Source: Pseudomonadota bacterium (GTDB lineage: Bacteria; Desulfobacterota; Anaeroferrophillalia; Anaeroferrophillales; Tharpellaceae). From it: a stretch of DNA of 19,222 bases. The DNA is taken from NCBI GenBank assembly GCA_015486505.1, contig WFRP01000321.1, positions 1 to 19,222 on the forward strand. Direction: 5' to 3'. Within the stretch, counting starts at the first letter, position 1; each line of letters begins with the position of its first letter. The translations under genes were made by a program, and so were the position numbers. Positions 1-7,029 of this stretch are shown here, piece by piece. The notes beneath the pieces were generated by a model. That model saw nothing but the letters and a program-made list of their open reading frames with translations, was not told the origin of the DNA and did no database searches.

Positions 1-843
1 AACAATTGCATCCGCAGTAGCAGCATCAATCCCCCGGCAGTCCTCAATCAGACGCACCGCGGCTTTTTCTTCGGCATCAACCCCGTAGCGGGCAAATGAA
101 ACTACGGCATTAAAATGTTTTGTCGCAAGATCATCACTGACATCTTTAAGATCATCAAGCATCTGACAAGCAATTCCAAGCCGCCTTAACCCTTCCGCAA
201 CCTTTGCTGAAATCTCATTGTGACCGGTTTCAAGTCCGGCGACAAGATCAAGTGTTGCCCGGAAAAGCAGACCGGTTTTAAGGTGGTGAACTTTTTTTAC
301 GATCTGCTCCGGGGTTGGAATTATAACTTTATCAAGGGATTCCTCTTCATGTTCTTCAAGACCGCTCGGAGTTAAGACGGTCATCACAATCCGGGATAAT
401 TTTTCTACCTGAGCCAGTGATAAATTACCCGCCGCCAGTTCGGCCGCCGCCAGGTTTGAGATTATCCGATCCGCCGTCATAATTGTCATAACTGAACGAA
501 AACGACTGCCGGAACCGGTCAAAGCAAAGGGAATAACCTCTTTAAACTCATCGTCAAGCAGATTGTCACAGCCGGTAACCAGAGCCCGCAGACATTGACT
601 GACCCGGGCGTAAAAAAGTTTCTGCCCGGGAGTAAGTGCCAACGGCTCAGTACATACCTGGAAGAAAATTGAAAAGAGATTACGCTCCATCTTCAGCAGA
701 TCTTCGGAAAACGGGCGCAAGGGACAGGCATCTTTCAATATAGATTCAGCCGCTGTATGAAAGCTCCGTACCACCTGCATCTGCAGAGTGTAAGCCTCAC
801 GCCACAGAGGCCATTTCATTAAAATATCTTTTTCACTCTCCAC
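1..843 (-). CDS. Polyprenyl synthetase family protein (partial, C-terminus beyond the window)
   Basis: Class I isoprenoid synthase-like protein, expected to condense isoprenyl diphosphates; the real substrate is unknown. The 281 visible codons contain a first Asp-rich region DNLLDDE (about residues 93-99), a KTG motif (189-191) and the second Asp-rich motif QMLDDLKD (227-234), which matches the family QxxDDxxD pattern. The first motif has Asn where the family usually has the second Asp of DDxxD, so catalysis may be atypical. The reading frame runs off the left edge of the window. I chose GTG at 843 because AAGGAG lies 7 nt upstream. The in-frame ATG at 849 overlaps the upstream stop as ATGA but sits only 1 nt from that same Shine-Dalgarno sequence. 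It directly follows the methyltransferase and is probably co-transcribed with it. Confidence 0.75.
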   Translation of the reverse strand, partial: MESEKDILMKWPLWREAYTLQMQVVRSFHTAAESILKDACPLRPFSEDLLKMERNLFSIFFQVCTEPLALTPGQKLFYARVSQCLRALVTGCDNLLDDEFKEVIPFALTGSGSRFRSVMTIMTADRIISNLAAAELAAGNLSLAQVEKLSRIVMTVLTPSGLEEHEEESLDKVIIPTPEQIVKKVHHLKTGLLFRATLDLVAGLETGHNEISAKVAEGLRRLGIACQMLDDLKDVSDDLATKHFNAVVSFARYGVDAEEKAAVRLIEDCRGIDAATADAIV

Positions 844-845
844 AT

Positions 846-1508
846 TCATTCTCCTTTTACGGCTGACCAAACTGAAATGTAACCGGAAAAACGGGCCGGT
901 TTCTCGACGTCTTCAAAACCGCATTCAGTTATCAAACCATTAAGCTTGCCATCAATGTTTTCTTTTATCTCAGGCTGGCGAAAGAGTAACCAGGCACCCA
1001 GGGAAAGGGCCCAGCCCAGTTTTGTGTACGGGACATCCATATCTGCAATAATTATCCGGCCGCCGGGTTTTAAAACCCGATAAATCTCCTGCAGGCAGCG
1101 TTTTTTAAGCTCAAAGTGGACATGATGAAAAAAAAGCGCCGAACTTACGGCCGCAAAAGTCGCAGCCGGAAAAGGGAGTTTCTCCGCCAAGGCGGTCTGA
1201 TAAGTACAGTTTTGACTTCGACGTTTGCGATCGGCCACTGCAATCATGGTTGTCGAAGCATCGATACCAATCACAGTTACATCCGGATGACTTGCAGCAA
1301 TGGCTGCCGTCAGCAAACCGGTACCGCAGCCGACATCCAGGACTGAACTCCGGGCCGGAATTTTAATATATTTTGCGAGCCATTGGTTTAACCGCTTTTC
1401 CTGACCCAATGTAACCAGCGGTTGAACCAGGTCATAAACAGAAGCAGCTTTAACCAATACCCGTCCATCAGTAACAAGGGACAGATTTTCTTGCTTTAAT
1501 GTAGACAT
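846..1508 (-). CDS. Class I SAM-dependent methyltransferase (UbiE/Methyltransf_11-like)
   Basis: Predicted cytosolic small-molecule methyltransferase of 220 residues. Motif I VLDVGCGTG lies at about residues 56-64, an acidic ribose-binding position follows in VIGID (near 79-83), and the post-motif region has ALFFHHV and LKPGGR (146-151), the usual Rossmann methyltransferase order. ATG at 1508 is preferred over the in-frame TTG at 1514; neither has a strong ribosome-binding site. The stop touches the start of the polyprenyl synthetase gene, so the two probably form a unit. That pairing would fit methylation of an isoprenoid quinone or lipid, but the substrate cannot be read from the sequence and I do not assign it as ubiE. 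Confidence 0.8.
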   Translation of the reverse strand: MSTLKQENLSLVTDGRVLVKAASVYDLVQPLVTLGQEKRLNQWLAKYIKIPARSSVLDVGCGTGLLTAAIAASHPDVTVIGIDASTTMIAVADRKRRSQNCTYQTALAEKLPFPAATFAAVSSALFFHHVHFELKKRCLQEIYRVLKPGGRIIIADMDVPYTKLGWALSLGAWLLFRQPEIKENIDGKLNGLITECGFEDVEKPARFSGYISVWSAVKGE

Positions 1509-1553
1509 AATCAACCGTGATATACTCGTAAAAAGTTCCGGGACGGCTAAGTA

Positions 1554-1582
1554 ATAATTTCAATTCCAAGAAACATTACCAA
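1554..1582 (-). promoter_or_regulatory. Possible sigma-70-like promoter for the methyltransferase unit
   Basis: On the minus strand TTGGTA (1582-1577) is followed after 17 nt by AATTAT (1559-1554), about 46 nt upstream of the methyltransferase ATG. The spacing is ideal but both boxes are imperfect and the region is AT-rich, so a chance match is quite possible. Confidence 0.2.
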
Positions 1583-1689
1583 GTTTTCGTTGCATTTTCA
1601 TAGACCTTAATGTAACTCTTAAAATTCAGAATCAGACCTTAACATAGAAACTTAAAAATTGTCTTTTTTAATTTACCAATTAGATAGGT

Positions 1690-2256
1690 ATGATTTTCAA
1701 GAAAAACATAAGCCGAATTGTTGAACTTGCCGGCAACCCCCAACCTTACAAAAACAGGTTTATAACACTCATCTTAAATGAGGTATTTTTCCTGGCCATT
1801 GCCCCGTGGCTCCTACTTTGGCCGGCACAACTATTCCTGAAACACTTAATCCCCGAAATCAAGATTACAATACCATATTATATGGATAACTTCCTGGCCG
1901 GCAGCTTTATTCTATTGGGTTCAGGTCTTTCACTATGGAGTGTAGCAGTACAGTGGTCGCAGGGTCAGGGAACCCCTTCACTCAAAGTTCCCACCCGGAA
2001 ACTGATAATTTCCGGGCCCTACCGCTGGACGAGAAACCCGATTCAAATGGGTGCCGGCTTATATATTTTCGGAATCGGCATCTGGTATGATGGTATTTTG
2101 ACCGGCGGGCTCGCGGCGCTTGTCGGCCTTACTCTCGGCATTCTCTATATCAAGCTAATTGAAGAACACGAACTTGAGTTGCGCTTCGGAAAAAACTATC
2201 TTGAATACAAGCGGAAAACTCCCCTTCTGTTTCCCGGGCACAAACCTGATTACTAA
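1690..2256 (+). CDS. Isoprenylcysteine carboxylmethyltransferase (ICMT)/PEMT-like membrane methyltransferase
   Basis: Polytopic inner-membrane protein of 188 residues. Hydrophobic segments lie near residues 24-50, 65-88, 119-134 and 137-157. The conserved C-terminal half of the ICMT/phospholipid methyltransferase superfamily is clear: GPYRWTRNP (109-117), then EEHELELRFGKNYLEYKRK (158-176), the family E-E...RFG..Y..Y pattern that helps bind SAM. The substrate in bacteria is usually unknown and could be a lipid, a thiol or a small molecule. The start is ATG at 1690 with only a weak AGG just upstream. The gene is divergent from the methyltransferase/polyprenyl synthetase pair and convergent with the ribosomal operon. 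Confidence 0.75.
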   Translation: MIFKKNISRIVELAGNPQPYKNRFITLILNEVFFLAIAPWLLLWPAQLFLKHLIPEIKITIPYYMDNFLAGSFILLGSGLSLWSVAVQWSQGQGTPSLKVPTRKLIISGPYRWTRNPIQMGAGLYIFGIGIWYDGILTGGLAALVGLTLGILYIKLIEEHELELRFGKNYLEYKRKTPLLFPGHKPDY

Positions 2257-2421
2257 TGGTTTGCGCGATGGACAGCTCATTTTATATAAAATCAAAGTAA
2301 CTAAAAAGCATCATATTTTGTATGATTTCAGCAAATTATGGGGGCATAGCCCGATTCTCCGCTCGAAACCGGGATTGTGTACCCTGAATTTACGGGTTAG
2401 CTGAATAGTTACAAATCAAAT
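2257..2421. other. Intergenic region without a recognisable gene
   Basis: About 165 nt between the ICMT-like gene and the operon terminator. It holds a perfect 6-bp inverted repeat ATCATA/TATGAT at 2310-2326 and a more GC-rich stretch from about 2340 to 2400. No convincing open frame or RNA gene is visible. Confidence 0.5.
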
Positions 2422-2460
2422 AAAAAAGCGGGCCCCGGTTGATCCAGGGCCCGCTTTCTT
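2422..2460 (-). terminator. Intrinsic terminator of the ribosomal-protein operon, probably bidirectional
   Basis: A perfect 11-bp stem (2425-2435 pairing with 2447-2457, AAAGCGGGCCC/GGGCCCGCTTT) with an 11-nt loop. Read on the minus strand it ends in a run of six T (2427-2422), directly downstream of rplQ. Read on the plus strand it is followed by a T-rich stretch (CTTTCTTAAATTTTT), so it can also end transcripts of the convergent ICMT-like gene. Confidence 0.92.
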
Positions 2461-2506
2461 AAATTTTTAACTAATTGTCACTATTACTTCGCCACACAAA
2501 AAAAGA

Positions 2507-3091
2507 CTACTTATCAGTTTTATCCTCTTCTGCAGTTTCATCTTTACTGGATTCGTCCACTTCAGGTTCGACCGCGGCGGTTTCGGTATCTGCAGCAACC
2601 ACTTCAGTTTCAACGGCTTCTTTAACTTCGGCTCCGTCAGCTTTAAGCTCGGCTTCGACACCGGCCTTGACCTGCGCTTCAACACTAGTCGGCTGCTCAA
2701 TTTCAGCGACTTCTTCAGATGCGGCGGCCGGCAGTTCATCGGTAACAAAACGGACGAAAGTCATGGGCGCCTGATCAACAAAGCGAATCCGTGATTTAAT
2801 CAGACGGGTATAACCGCCCGGACGATCAGCAAAACGCGGGGCAATCTCATCAAAAAGTTTCTGTACCAGTTGATGATTATTCAGAAACTTATAAGCCTGA
2901 CGCCGCGCGTGCAAAGTGCCTTTTTTCCCTAAAGTGACCAAACGATCGGTTACCCGGCGCAACTCTTTAGCGCGGGCATCAGTCGTCTCAATATGTTCGT
3001 GTGTAATCAAGGCCGCAGCCAAGGATCGGAACATCGCTTTCTGGTGGCTTGAACTGCGCCCCAGGCGCCGACCGGATAATCTATGTCGCAT
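2507..3091 (-). CDS. rplQ: 50S ribosomal protein L17 with long acidic C-terminal extension
   Basis: Large-subunit protein near the peptide exit tunnel. The N-terminal region is canonical: MRHRLSGRRLGR, then SHQKAMFRSLA, a basic middle region, and the core closing near GGYTRLIKSRIRF (93-105). ATG at 3091 has AAGGAG 8 nt upstream. At 194 residues it is much longer than the usual roughly 115-130. The extra residues after about 118 are a low-complexity tail rich in Glu, Ala, Val and Asp with few lysines. It is the last gene of the cluster, 59 nt after rpoA, and is followed by the terminator. Confidence 0.95.
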   Translation of the reverse strand: MRHRLSGRRLGRSSSHQKAMFRSLAAALITHEHIETTDARAKELRRVTDRLVTLGKKGTLHARRQAYKFLNNHQLVQKLFDEIAPRFADRPGGYTRLIKSRIRFVDQAPMTFVRFVTDELPAAASEEVAEIEQPTSVEAQVKAGVEAELKADGAEVKEAVETEVVAADTETAAVEPEVDESSKDETAEEDKTDK

Positions 3092-3150
3092 TGCTCTATT
3101 CTCCTTACAATAGCAAAAAGTAACCAGGATTAATTAAACCAAAGTTCTGG

Positions 3151-4197
3151 TCACTCATCGTAATCGTCACTCATAACTTTCTTAATCATCTCAGCATTTT
3201 TCGGGTCAAAATCCGGCAGGGACATACCCAGGGAAAGACCCATGCTGGTCAGGATTTCTTTGATTTCCAACAGAGATTTACGACCGAAATTCTTCGTCGT
3301 CAGCATCTCCGATTCACTTTTCTGCACTAACTCGCCAATCAGGTCAATCTCGGCATTTTTCAGGCAGTTTGCCGACCTTACCGACAATTCCAGTTCACTG
3401 ACATTGCGATAGAGGTTCTCATTTATGACCTCTTTCTCTTCAACTTCCTCGACTTCAACTTCAGCCGGCTCGATATCTTCATCAAAATTAATGAAAACCG
3501 CCATCTGATCTTTAATAATCTTCGCCGAGTAAGCCAAAGCATCGGCCGGACGCACCGTTCCGTCAGTCCAAATCTCAATTGTCAACTTGTCAAAATCGGT
3601 CTGCTGGCCCACCCGGGCATTGGTAACGACATAATTAACTTTAGTTACCGGCGCAAAAATCCCATCGAGCAGAATCGTACCGATCGGATATGACTGCTGG
3701 TCACCTATCATCGCGGCCGGTATAAAACCTTTACCGGTCTGTACTGTCAGAGCCATTTTCAAGGTGGCGTCACTCTCCAGGGTCGCGATATGGTGATCGG
3801 GGTTTAAGATTTCGACATCCTGATCCACGATGATATCCCCGGCGGTTACAATTCTCTTGTCACTGCCCTTGGCATCGATATACACGGTTTTCGCGTGTTC
3901 ACTATGCATCTTTAAGGAGACTCCCTTAAGATTTAAGGAGATAATCGTAACATCTTCCTGAACTCCGGGTATTGAAGAAAATTCATGGCTGATTCCATCA
4001 ATCCGGTAGGATGTTATCGCGGCTCCCTGCAGTGATGAAAGGAGAACCCGCCGCAAGGCATTGCCCATGGTAATGCCGTAACCCCGCTCCATCGGTTCAA
4101 CCACAAACTTACCATAAGTCGGAGTTAAAACACTCTCATCGCAGACAACTTCATTCGGCTTAATCAGCTCACGCCAGTTCTTATAAATCAGAGACAT
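3151..4197 (-). CDS. rpoA: DNA-directed RNA polymerase subunit alpha
   Basis: Scaffold for RNA polymerase assembly and contact point for UP elements and activators. The 348-residue product has the N-terminal dimerisation domain with the conserved GNALRRVLLSSLQG block (about 45-58), an acidic Glu-rich linker (about 238-258), and the alpha-CTD from about 261 with the helix-hairpin-helix region TTKNFGRKSLLEIKE. The longer frame starts at a TTG (4209), but ATG at 4197 gives the family N-terminus MSLIYKNWRELIKP. Its ribosome-binding site is weak (GGTAG), and the gap to rpsD is only 18 nt, which suggests translational coupling. Confidence 0.96.
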   Translation of the reverse strand: MSLIYKNWRELIKPNEVVCDESVLTPTYGKFVVEPMERGYGITMGNALRRVLLSSLQGAAITSYRIDGISHEFSSIPGVQEDVTIISLNLKGVSLKMHSEHAKTVYIDAKGSDKRIVTAGDIIVDQDVEILNPDHHIATLESDATLKMALTVQTGKGFIPAAMIGDQQSYPIGTILLDGIFAPVTKVNYVVTNARVGQQTDFDKLTIEIWTDGTVRPADALAYSAKIIKDQMAVFINFDEDIEPAEVEVEEVEEKEVINENLYRNVSELELSVRSANCLKNAEIDLIGELVQKSESEMLTTKNFGRKSLLEIKEILTSMGLSLGMSLPDFDPKNAEMIKKVMSDDYDE

Positions 4198-4215
4198 ATA
4201 TTCTACCAATAGGGT

Positions 4216-4842
4216 TTAACGGGAATAAAATTCAACGATCAGCTGTTCATTGATCGATTGCGAGATATCCTCACGTTTGGGCAGAGCTTTAAGCACTCCG
4301 CGGCCCTTAGCTTTATCGACCTCCAGATACTCCGGCAGCGAACGCCGGGCGGCGGCGGCCAGGGCCCCCTTGATACGATCCAGCTTCTGGCTTTTTTCAC
4401 AAATTTCGACAACATCATTAACGGCAACCTGATATGAGGGAATATCAACCCGTTTACCGTTTACCAGGAAATGGCCATGAGCAACCAGCTGCCGGGCTTC
4501 AGCCCGGGTATTGGTAAAGCCCATCCGGAAAACAACATTATCAAGACGCCGTTCAACCAGAATCAGGAGGTTCTCACCGGTTACCCCACGCTGGCGGTCG
4601 GCCTTGGCAAAATAGCTGCGAAACTGTTTTTCCAGAAGACCGTAGATACGACGTACCTTCTGTTTCTCACGCAACTGCATCCCATATTCAGTAATTTTTG
4701 TTCTTCGCTGTCCGTGCTGACCCGGCGCATAAGCCCGGCGGTCAAAGGCGCATTTTTCTGTGTAGCAACGGTCTCCCTTAAGAAACAGTTTAGCCCCTTC
4801 ACGCCGACACTGCCGACAGACGGATTCTCTGTATCGTGCCAA
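4216..4842 (-). CDS. rpsD: 30S ribosomal protein S4 (zinc-type), TTG start
   Basis: Primary 16S rRNA binder that nucleates 30S assembly and is a known autoregulator in other bacteria. The product has 208 residues. I place the start at TTG 4842, which gives the canonical MARYR N-terminus and has AAGGAGG 5-6 nt upstream. The ATG at 4881 would add 13 unusual residues and lies inside a hairpin. The zinc-type pattern C9-x2-C12...C26-x4-C31 is intact. The S4 RNA-binding region follows at VERRLDNVVFRMGF and the HGHFLVNGKRVDIPSY block. It is preceded by a 150-nt structured spacer after rpsK. Confidence 0.95.
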   Translation of the reverse strand: MARYRESVCRQCRREGAKLFLKGDRCYTEKCAFDRRAYAPGQHGQRRTKITEYGMQLREKQKVRRIYGLLEKQFRSYFAKADRQRGVTGENLLILVERRLDNVVFRMGFTNTRAEARQLVAHGHFLVNGKRVDIPSYQVAVNDVVEICEKSQKLDRIKGALAAAARRSLPEYLEVDKAKGRGVLKALPKREDISQSINEQLIVEFYSR

Positions 4843-4992
4843 ATCTTCCTCCTTAAACTGATGCGGTATCAAAAACCGCATTTCCTGCGAAACCTTTCGG
4901 CCCGTTCCCCGGGATTACTCCGATAGTCGCAAATAAGTGTCCTGCGCAGAACATTTTCCGGTTTTGCAAACCTGAAAACAAGCTGTACGGCA
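4843..4992 (-). promoter_or_regulatory. Structured 150-nt rpsK-rpsD intercistronic leader
   Basis: Longest spacer in the cluster. On the minus strand it offers five successive short hairpins: 4960-4972 (GGTTT/AAACC), 4939-4952 (GTTCT/AGGAC, with one G-T pair), 4901-4913 (CCCG/CGGG), 4888-4899 (CGAAA/TTTCG) and 4861-4881 (ATGCGGT/ACCGCAT, 7 bp perfect). The last ends 12 nt before the AAGGAGG of rpsD. A role in S4 feedback is inferred from position only. Confidence 0.4.
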
Positions 4993-5385
4993 CTAAACTC
5001 TTCTCCGCTTCGGCGGGCGGCACCCGTTATGCGGAATGGGAGTAATATCTCTGATTACGTTAATTGTCATACCCACGCTCTGGATCGCGCGAATCGCGGA
5101 TTCACGACCGGAACCGGGGCCCTTGACATGAACATCGACCGTGCGCATACCGTGATCCATTGCTTTCCTGGCCGCATCTTCCGCGGTCTGCCGCGCGGCA
5201 AACGGGGTACTTTTCCGCGAGCCCTTGAAACCGACAACTCCAGCGCTGGCCCAGGCAATCACATTGCCATGCGGGTCCGTGAAACTGACCTTGGTGTTAT
5301 TGAAGGTCGCCAGTACATAAGCGATACCTGCCGGAACATTTTTTTTGACCCGGCTTTTACCGGATCTACCTTTCGGATTTGCCAT
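4993..5385 (-). CDS. rpsK: 30S ribosomal protein S11
   Basis: Platform protein of the small subunit that contacts the 3' region of 16S rRNA near the E site. The 130 residues match the family throughout: ATFNNTKVSFTD near residues 27-38, VVGFKGSRKSTPFAA, VKGPGSGRESAIRA, and the closing DITPIPHNGCRPPKRRRV. ATG at 5385 is preceded by a strong AGGAGG. It lies 78 nt after rpsM, and the rpsD leader follows. Confidence 0.97.
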   Translation of the reverse strand: MANPKGRSGKSRVKKNVPAGIAYVLATFNNTKVSFTDPHGNVIAWASAGVVGFKGSRKSTPFAARQTAEDAARKAMDHGMRTVDVHVKGPGSGRESAIRAIQSVGMTINVIRDITPIPHNGCRPPKRRRV

Positions 5386-5463
5386 TTTTCCTCCTAGCAG
5401 CTTCAGGCAATATTACCCGCTACCAGTTAATTCTCAACTAAAATCAAGCTGTTCTTATAACTA

Positions 5464-5832
5464 TCAACCTTTTTTCACCACCGGGCCCCGAGCCGGGCCT
5501 TTACGGGTTCGGGCGTTGGTTTTGGTCCGCTGTCCCCGAACCGGTAATTTACGCCGATGCCGCAAGCCCCGATAACAACCTATATCCATCAATCGTTTGA
5601 TATTGGTGGTTATTTCGCGCCGCAGATCACCTTCAATCCGGTATTCGTTCTCAATTTTATCACGAATGCGGGCAAGCTGTTCATCATTCAAGTCGTCACT
5701 TTTGGTGTCAGGGTCAACCTCGACCTCTTTAAGGATTTTCTCAGAACGACTGCGGCCAACGCCATAAATATAGGTCAGGGCGATGACAATTCTCTTATTT
5801 CGGGGTAAGTTCACCCCTGCGATTCTGGCCAA
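5464..5832 (-). CDS. rpsM: 30S ribosomal protein S13, TTG start
   Basis: Small-subunit head protein that contacts the P-site tRNA and the intersubunit bridge with L5. The 122 residues carry the canonical N-terminus MARIAGVNLPRNKR, the helix-two-turn-helix region around YGVGRSRSEKILKE, and the basic C-terminal tail RGLRHRRKLPVRGQRTKTNA. Initiation is at TTG 5832, with AAGGAG 6-7 nt upstream and no in-frame ATG nearby. It follows rpmJ by 31 nt. Confidence 0.97.
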   Translation of the reverse strand: MARIAGVNLPRNKRIVIALTYIYGVGRSRSEKILKEVEVDPDTKSDDLNDEQLARIRDKIENEYRIEGDLRREITTNIKRLMDIGCYRGLRHRRKLPVRGQRTKTNARTRKGPARGPVVKKG

Positions 5833-5863
5833 TGGATTCTCCTTCTAGACTTACAATAATTTA

Positions 5864-5977
5864 TCAACCCTGCCGCTGTTTGTGTTTCGGGTTCTCACAA
5901 ATAACCCGGATAACACCACGACGCTTTATTACTTTGCACTTGTCACAAATTTTTTTCACTGATGCTCGAACCTTCAT
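5864..5977 (-). CDS. rpmJ: 50S ribosomal protein L36 (zinc-binding form)
   Basis: A 37-codon gene. The product starts MKVRASVKKICDKCKVIKR and ends NPKHKQRQG. The zinc ligands C11, C14, C27 and H32 are all present, the C+ form of L36. ATG at 5977 has a G/A-rich ribosome-binding site (GTGGAGAGCGGA) upstream, and the gene lies between infA and rpsM as in many bacteria. Confidence 0.96.
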   Translation of the reverse strand: MKVRASVKKICDKCKVIKRRGVIRVICENPKHKQRQG

Positions 5978-6015
5978 TCCGCTCTCCACTTATAGTTTTA
6001 GCTGACTTGAATCAG

Positions 6016-6237
6016 CTACCGGGACCGATACGTTATCCGGCCGCGACTCAAGTCATATGGAGATAACTGAATCGTCACCTTATCTCCAGGCAAAATCTTG
6101 ATGAAATGCATTCTCATTTTTCCCGAGATATGGGCTAATACACGATGTCCATTCTCCAGGTCAACCCGAAACATTGCATTGGGAAGGGTTTCAACCACAG
6201 TCCCTTCAACCTCAATGACATCTTCTTTATTTGACAT
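6016..6237 (-). CDS. infA: Translation initiation factor IF-1
   Basis: S1/OB-fold factor that occupies the 30S A site during initiation. The 73 residues show the family hallmarks: VEGTVVETLPNAMFRVDLENG (about 10-30), then VLAHISGKMRMHFIKILPGDKV, and the closing YDLSRGRITYRSR. ATG at 6237 is preceded by GGAAGA. It lies between map (42 nt) and rpmJ (38 nt), the common position in spc/alpha clusters outside enterobacteria. Confidence 0.97.
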   Translation of the reverse strand: MSNKEDVIEVEGTVVETLPNAMFRVDLENGHRVLAHISGKMRMHFIKILPGDKVTIQLSPYDLSRGRITYRSR

Positions 6238-6279
6238 CTTTATCTTCCACTATAGTTACGTTCATCCAGCTTTTTTTTG

Positions 6280-7029
6280 CTAAATCCGACTTAATATTTC
6301 CGGCCCGTCATCGGTAATCGCAATCGTGTGTTCAAAATGAGCTGAAAGCTTGCGGTCAACCGTCACTGCCGTCCAGCCGTCATCCAAAACCTGAACCGCA
6401 TAAGCACCCATATTCACCATCGGCTCTATTGCCAGAACCATACCCGGTTTAAGAGTTAAGCCGGTACCGGGTTTACCGTAATTCGGTATCTGCGGCGGTT
6501 CATGCAGTTCGGTGCCGATGCCATGCCCGACAAAATCCCGAACCACGCTGAAACCGTGGGCTTCGGCATGTTTCTGCACACTATGCGAAACGGTATAGAG
6601 TTTTTCCCCGACGACCGCACAGTCGATAGCGATATTAAGTGACTCTTCGGTAACCTGCATAAGCCGGCGCGCGGCCCTGGCGACTACCCCGACCGGAACT
6701 GTGATTGCGGCATCACCATAATAACCATCAAGACAGACGCCGACATCGATACTTACGATATCCCCCTCTTTCAGCTTACGCTTTTTCGAGGGAATGCCGT
6801 GAACTATTTCATGGTTGATTGAGGTACAAAGGGTTGCCGGAAAACCGGCATACCCCTTAAACGCGGGCCGGGCCCCCTGTCGCAAAATCTCGTCTTCAGC
6901 TATTTTATCCAGCGCCGCCGTAGTAACTCCGGGCGCAACACTCTTTTTGACCAGCTGCAAAACTTGAGCTACCATCAAATTGGCAGCTCTAAGTTTCGCT
7001 ATCTCACGTTGTGAACGTAACGCTATCAT
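6280..7029 (-). CDS. map: Type I methionine aminopeptidase
   Basis: Removes the initiator methionine from nascent proteins with small second residues. The 249 residues carry all expected metal ligands: D95 (SIDVG), D106 (YYGDAA), H169 (GHGIG), E202 (IEPM) and E233 (FEHT). H77 in HEIVHG matches the catalytic histidine. There is no N-terminal extension, so this is the short bacterial form. Its ATG overlaps the adk stop by 4 nt (ATGA) and has no clear ribosome-binding site of its own, so translation is probably coupled to adk. Confidence 0.97.
   Translation of the reverse strand: MIALRSQREIAKLRAANLMVAQVLQLVKKSVAPGVTTAALDKIAEDEILRQGARPAFKGYAGFPATLCTSINHEIVHGIPSKKRKLKEGDIVSIDVGVCLDGYYGDAAITVPVGVVARAARRLMQVTEESLNIAIDCAVVGEKLYTVSHSVQKHAEAHGFSVVRDFVGHGIGTELHEPPQIPNYGKPGTGLTLKPGMVLAIEPMVNMGAYAVQVLDDGWTAVTVDRKLSAHFEHTIAITDDGPEILSRI

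Noticed and set aside
1659..1687. Promoter for the ICMT-like gene with TTGTCT as -35
   Set aside because: No acceptable -10 box lies at 16-18 nt; the AT-rich context makes partial matches common.
2340..2400. Possible tRNA or riboswitch suggested by a GCTCGAAACC segment
   Set aside because: No acceptor stem, anticodon arm or proper T-arm can be paired; the resemblance is limited to a few bases.
2159..2404. Plus-strand frame overlapping the end of the ICMT-like gene
   Set aside because: Out-of-frame shadow running into the intergenic region with no recognisable domain.
2475..2774. Plus-strand frame rich in Ser/Ala/Thr opposite rplQ
   Set aside because: It is the antisense reading of the repetitive acidic tail of L17; low complexity, no family resemblance, no ribosome-binding site.
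4471..4926. 151-codon plus-strand frame over rpsD and its leader
   Set aside because: Antisense to a clear S4 gene; composition is that of a shadow frame and no homology is recognisable.
5029..5397. 122-codon plus-strand frame over rpsK
   Set aside because: Antisense shadow of S11.
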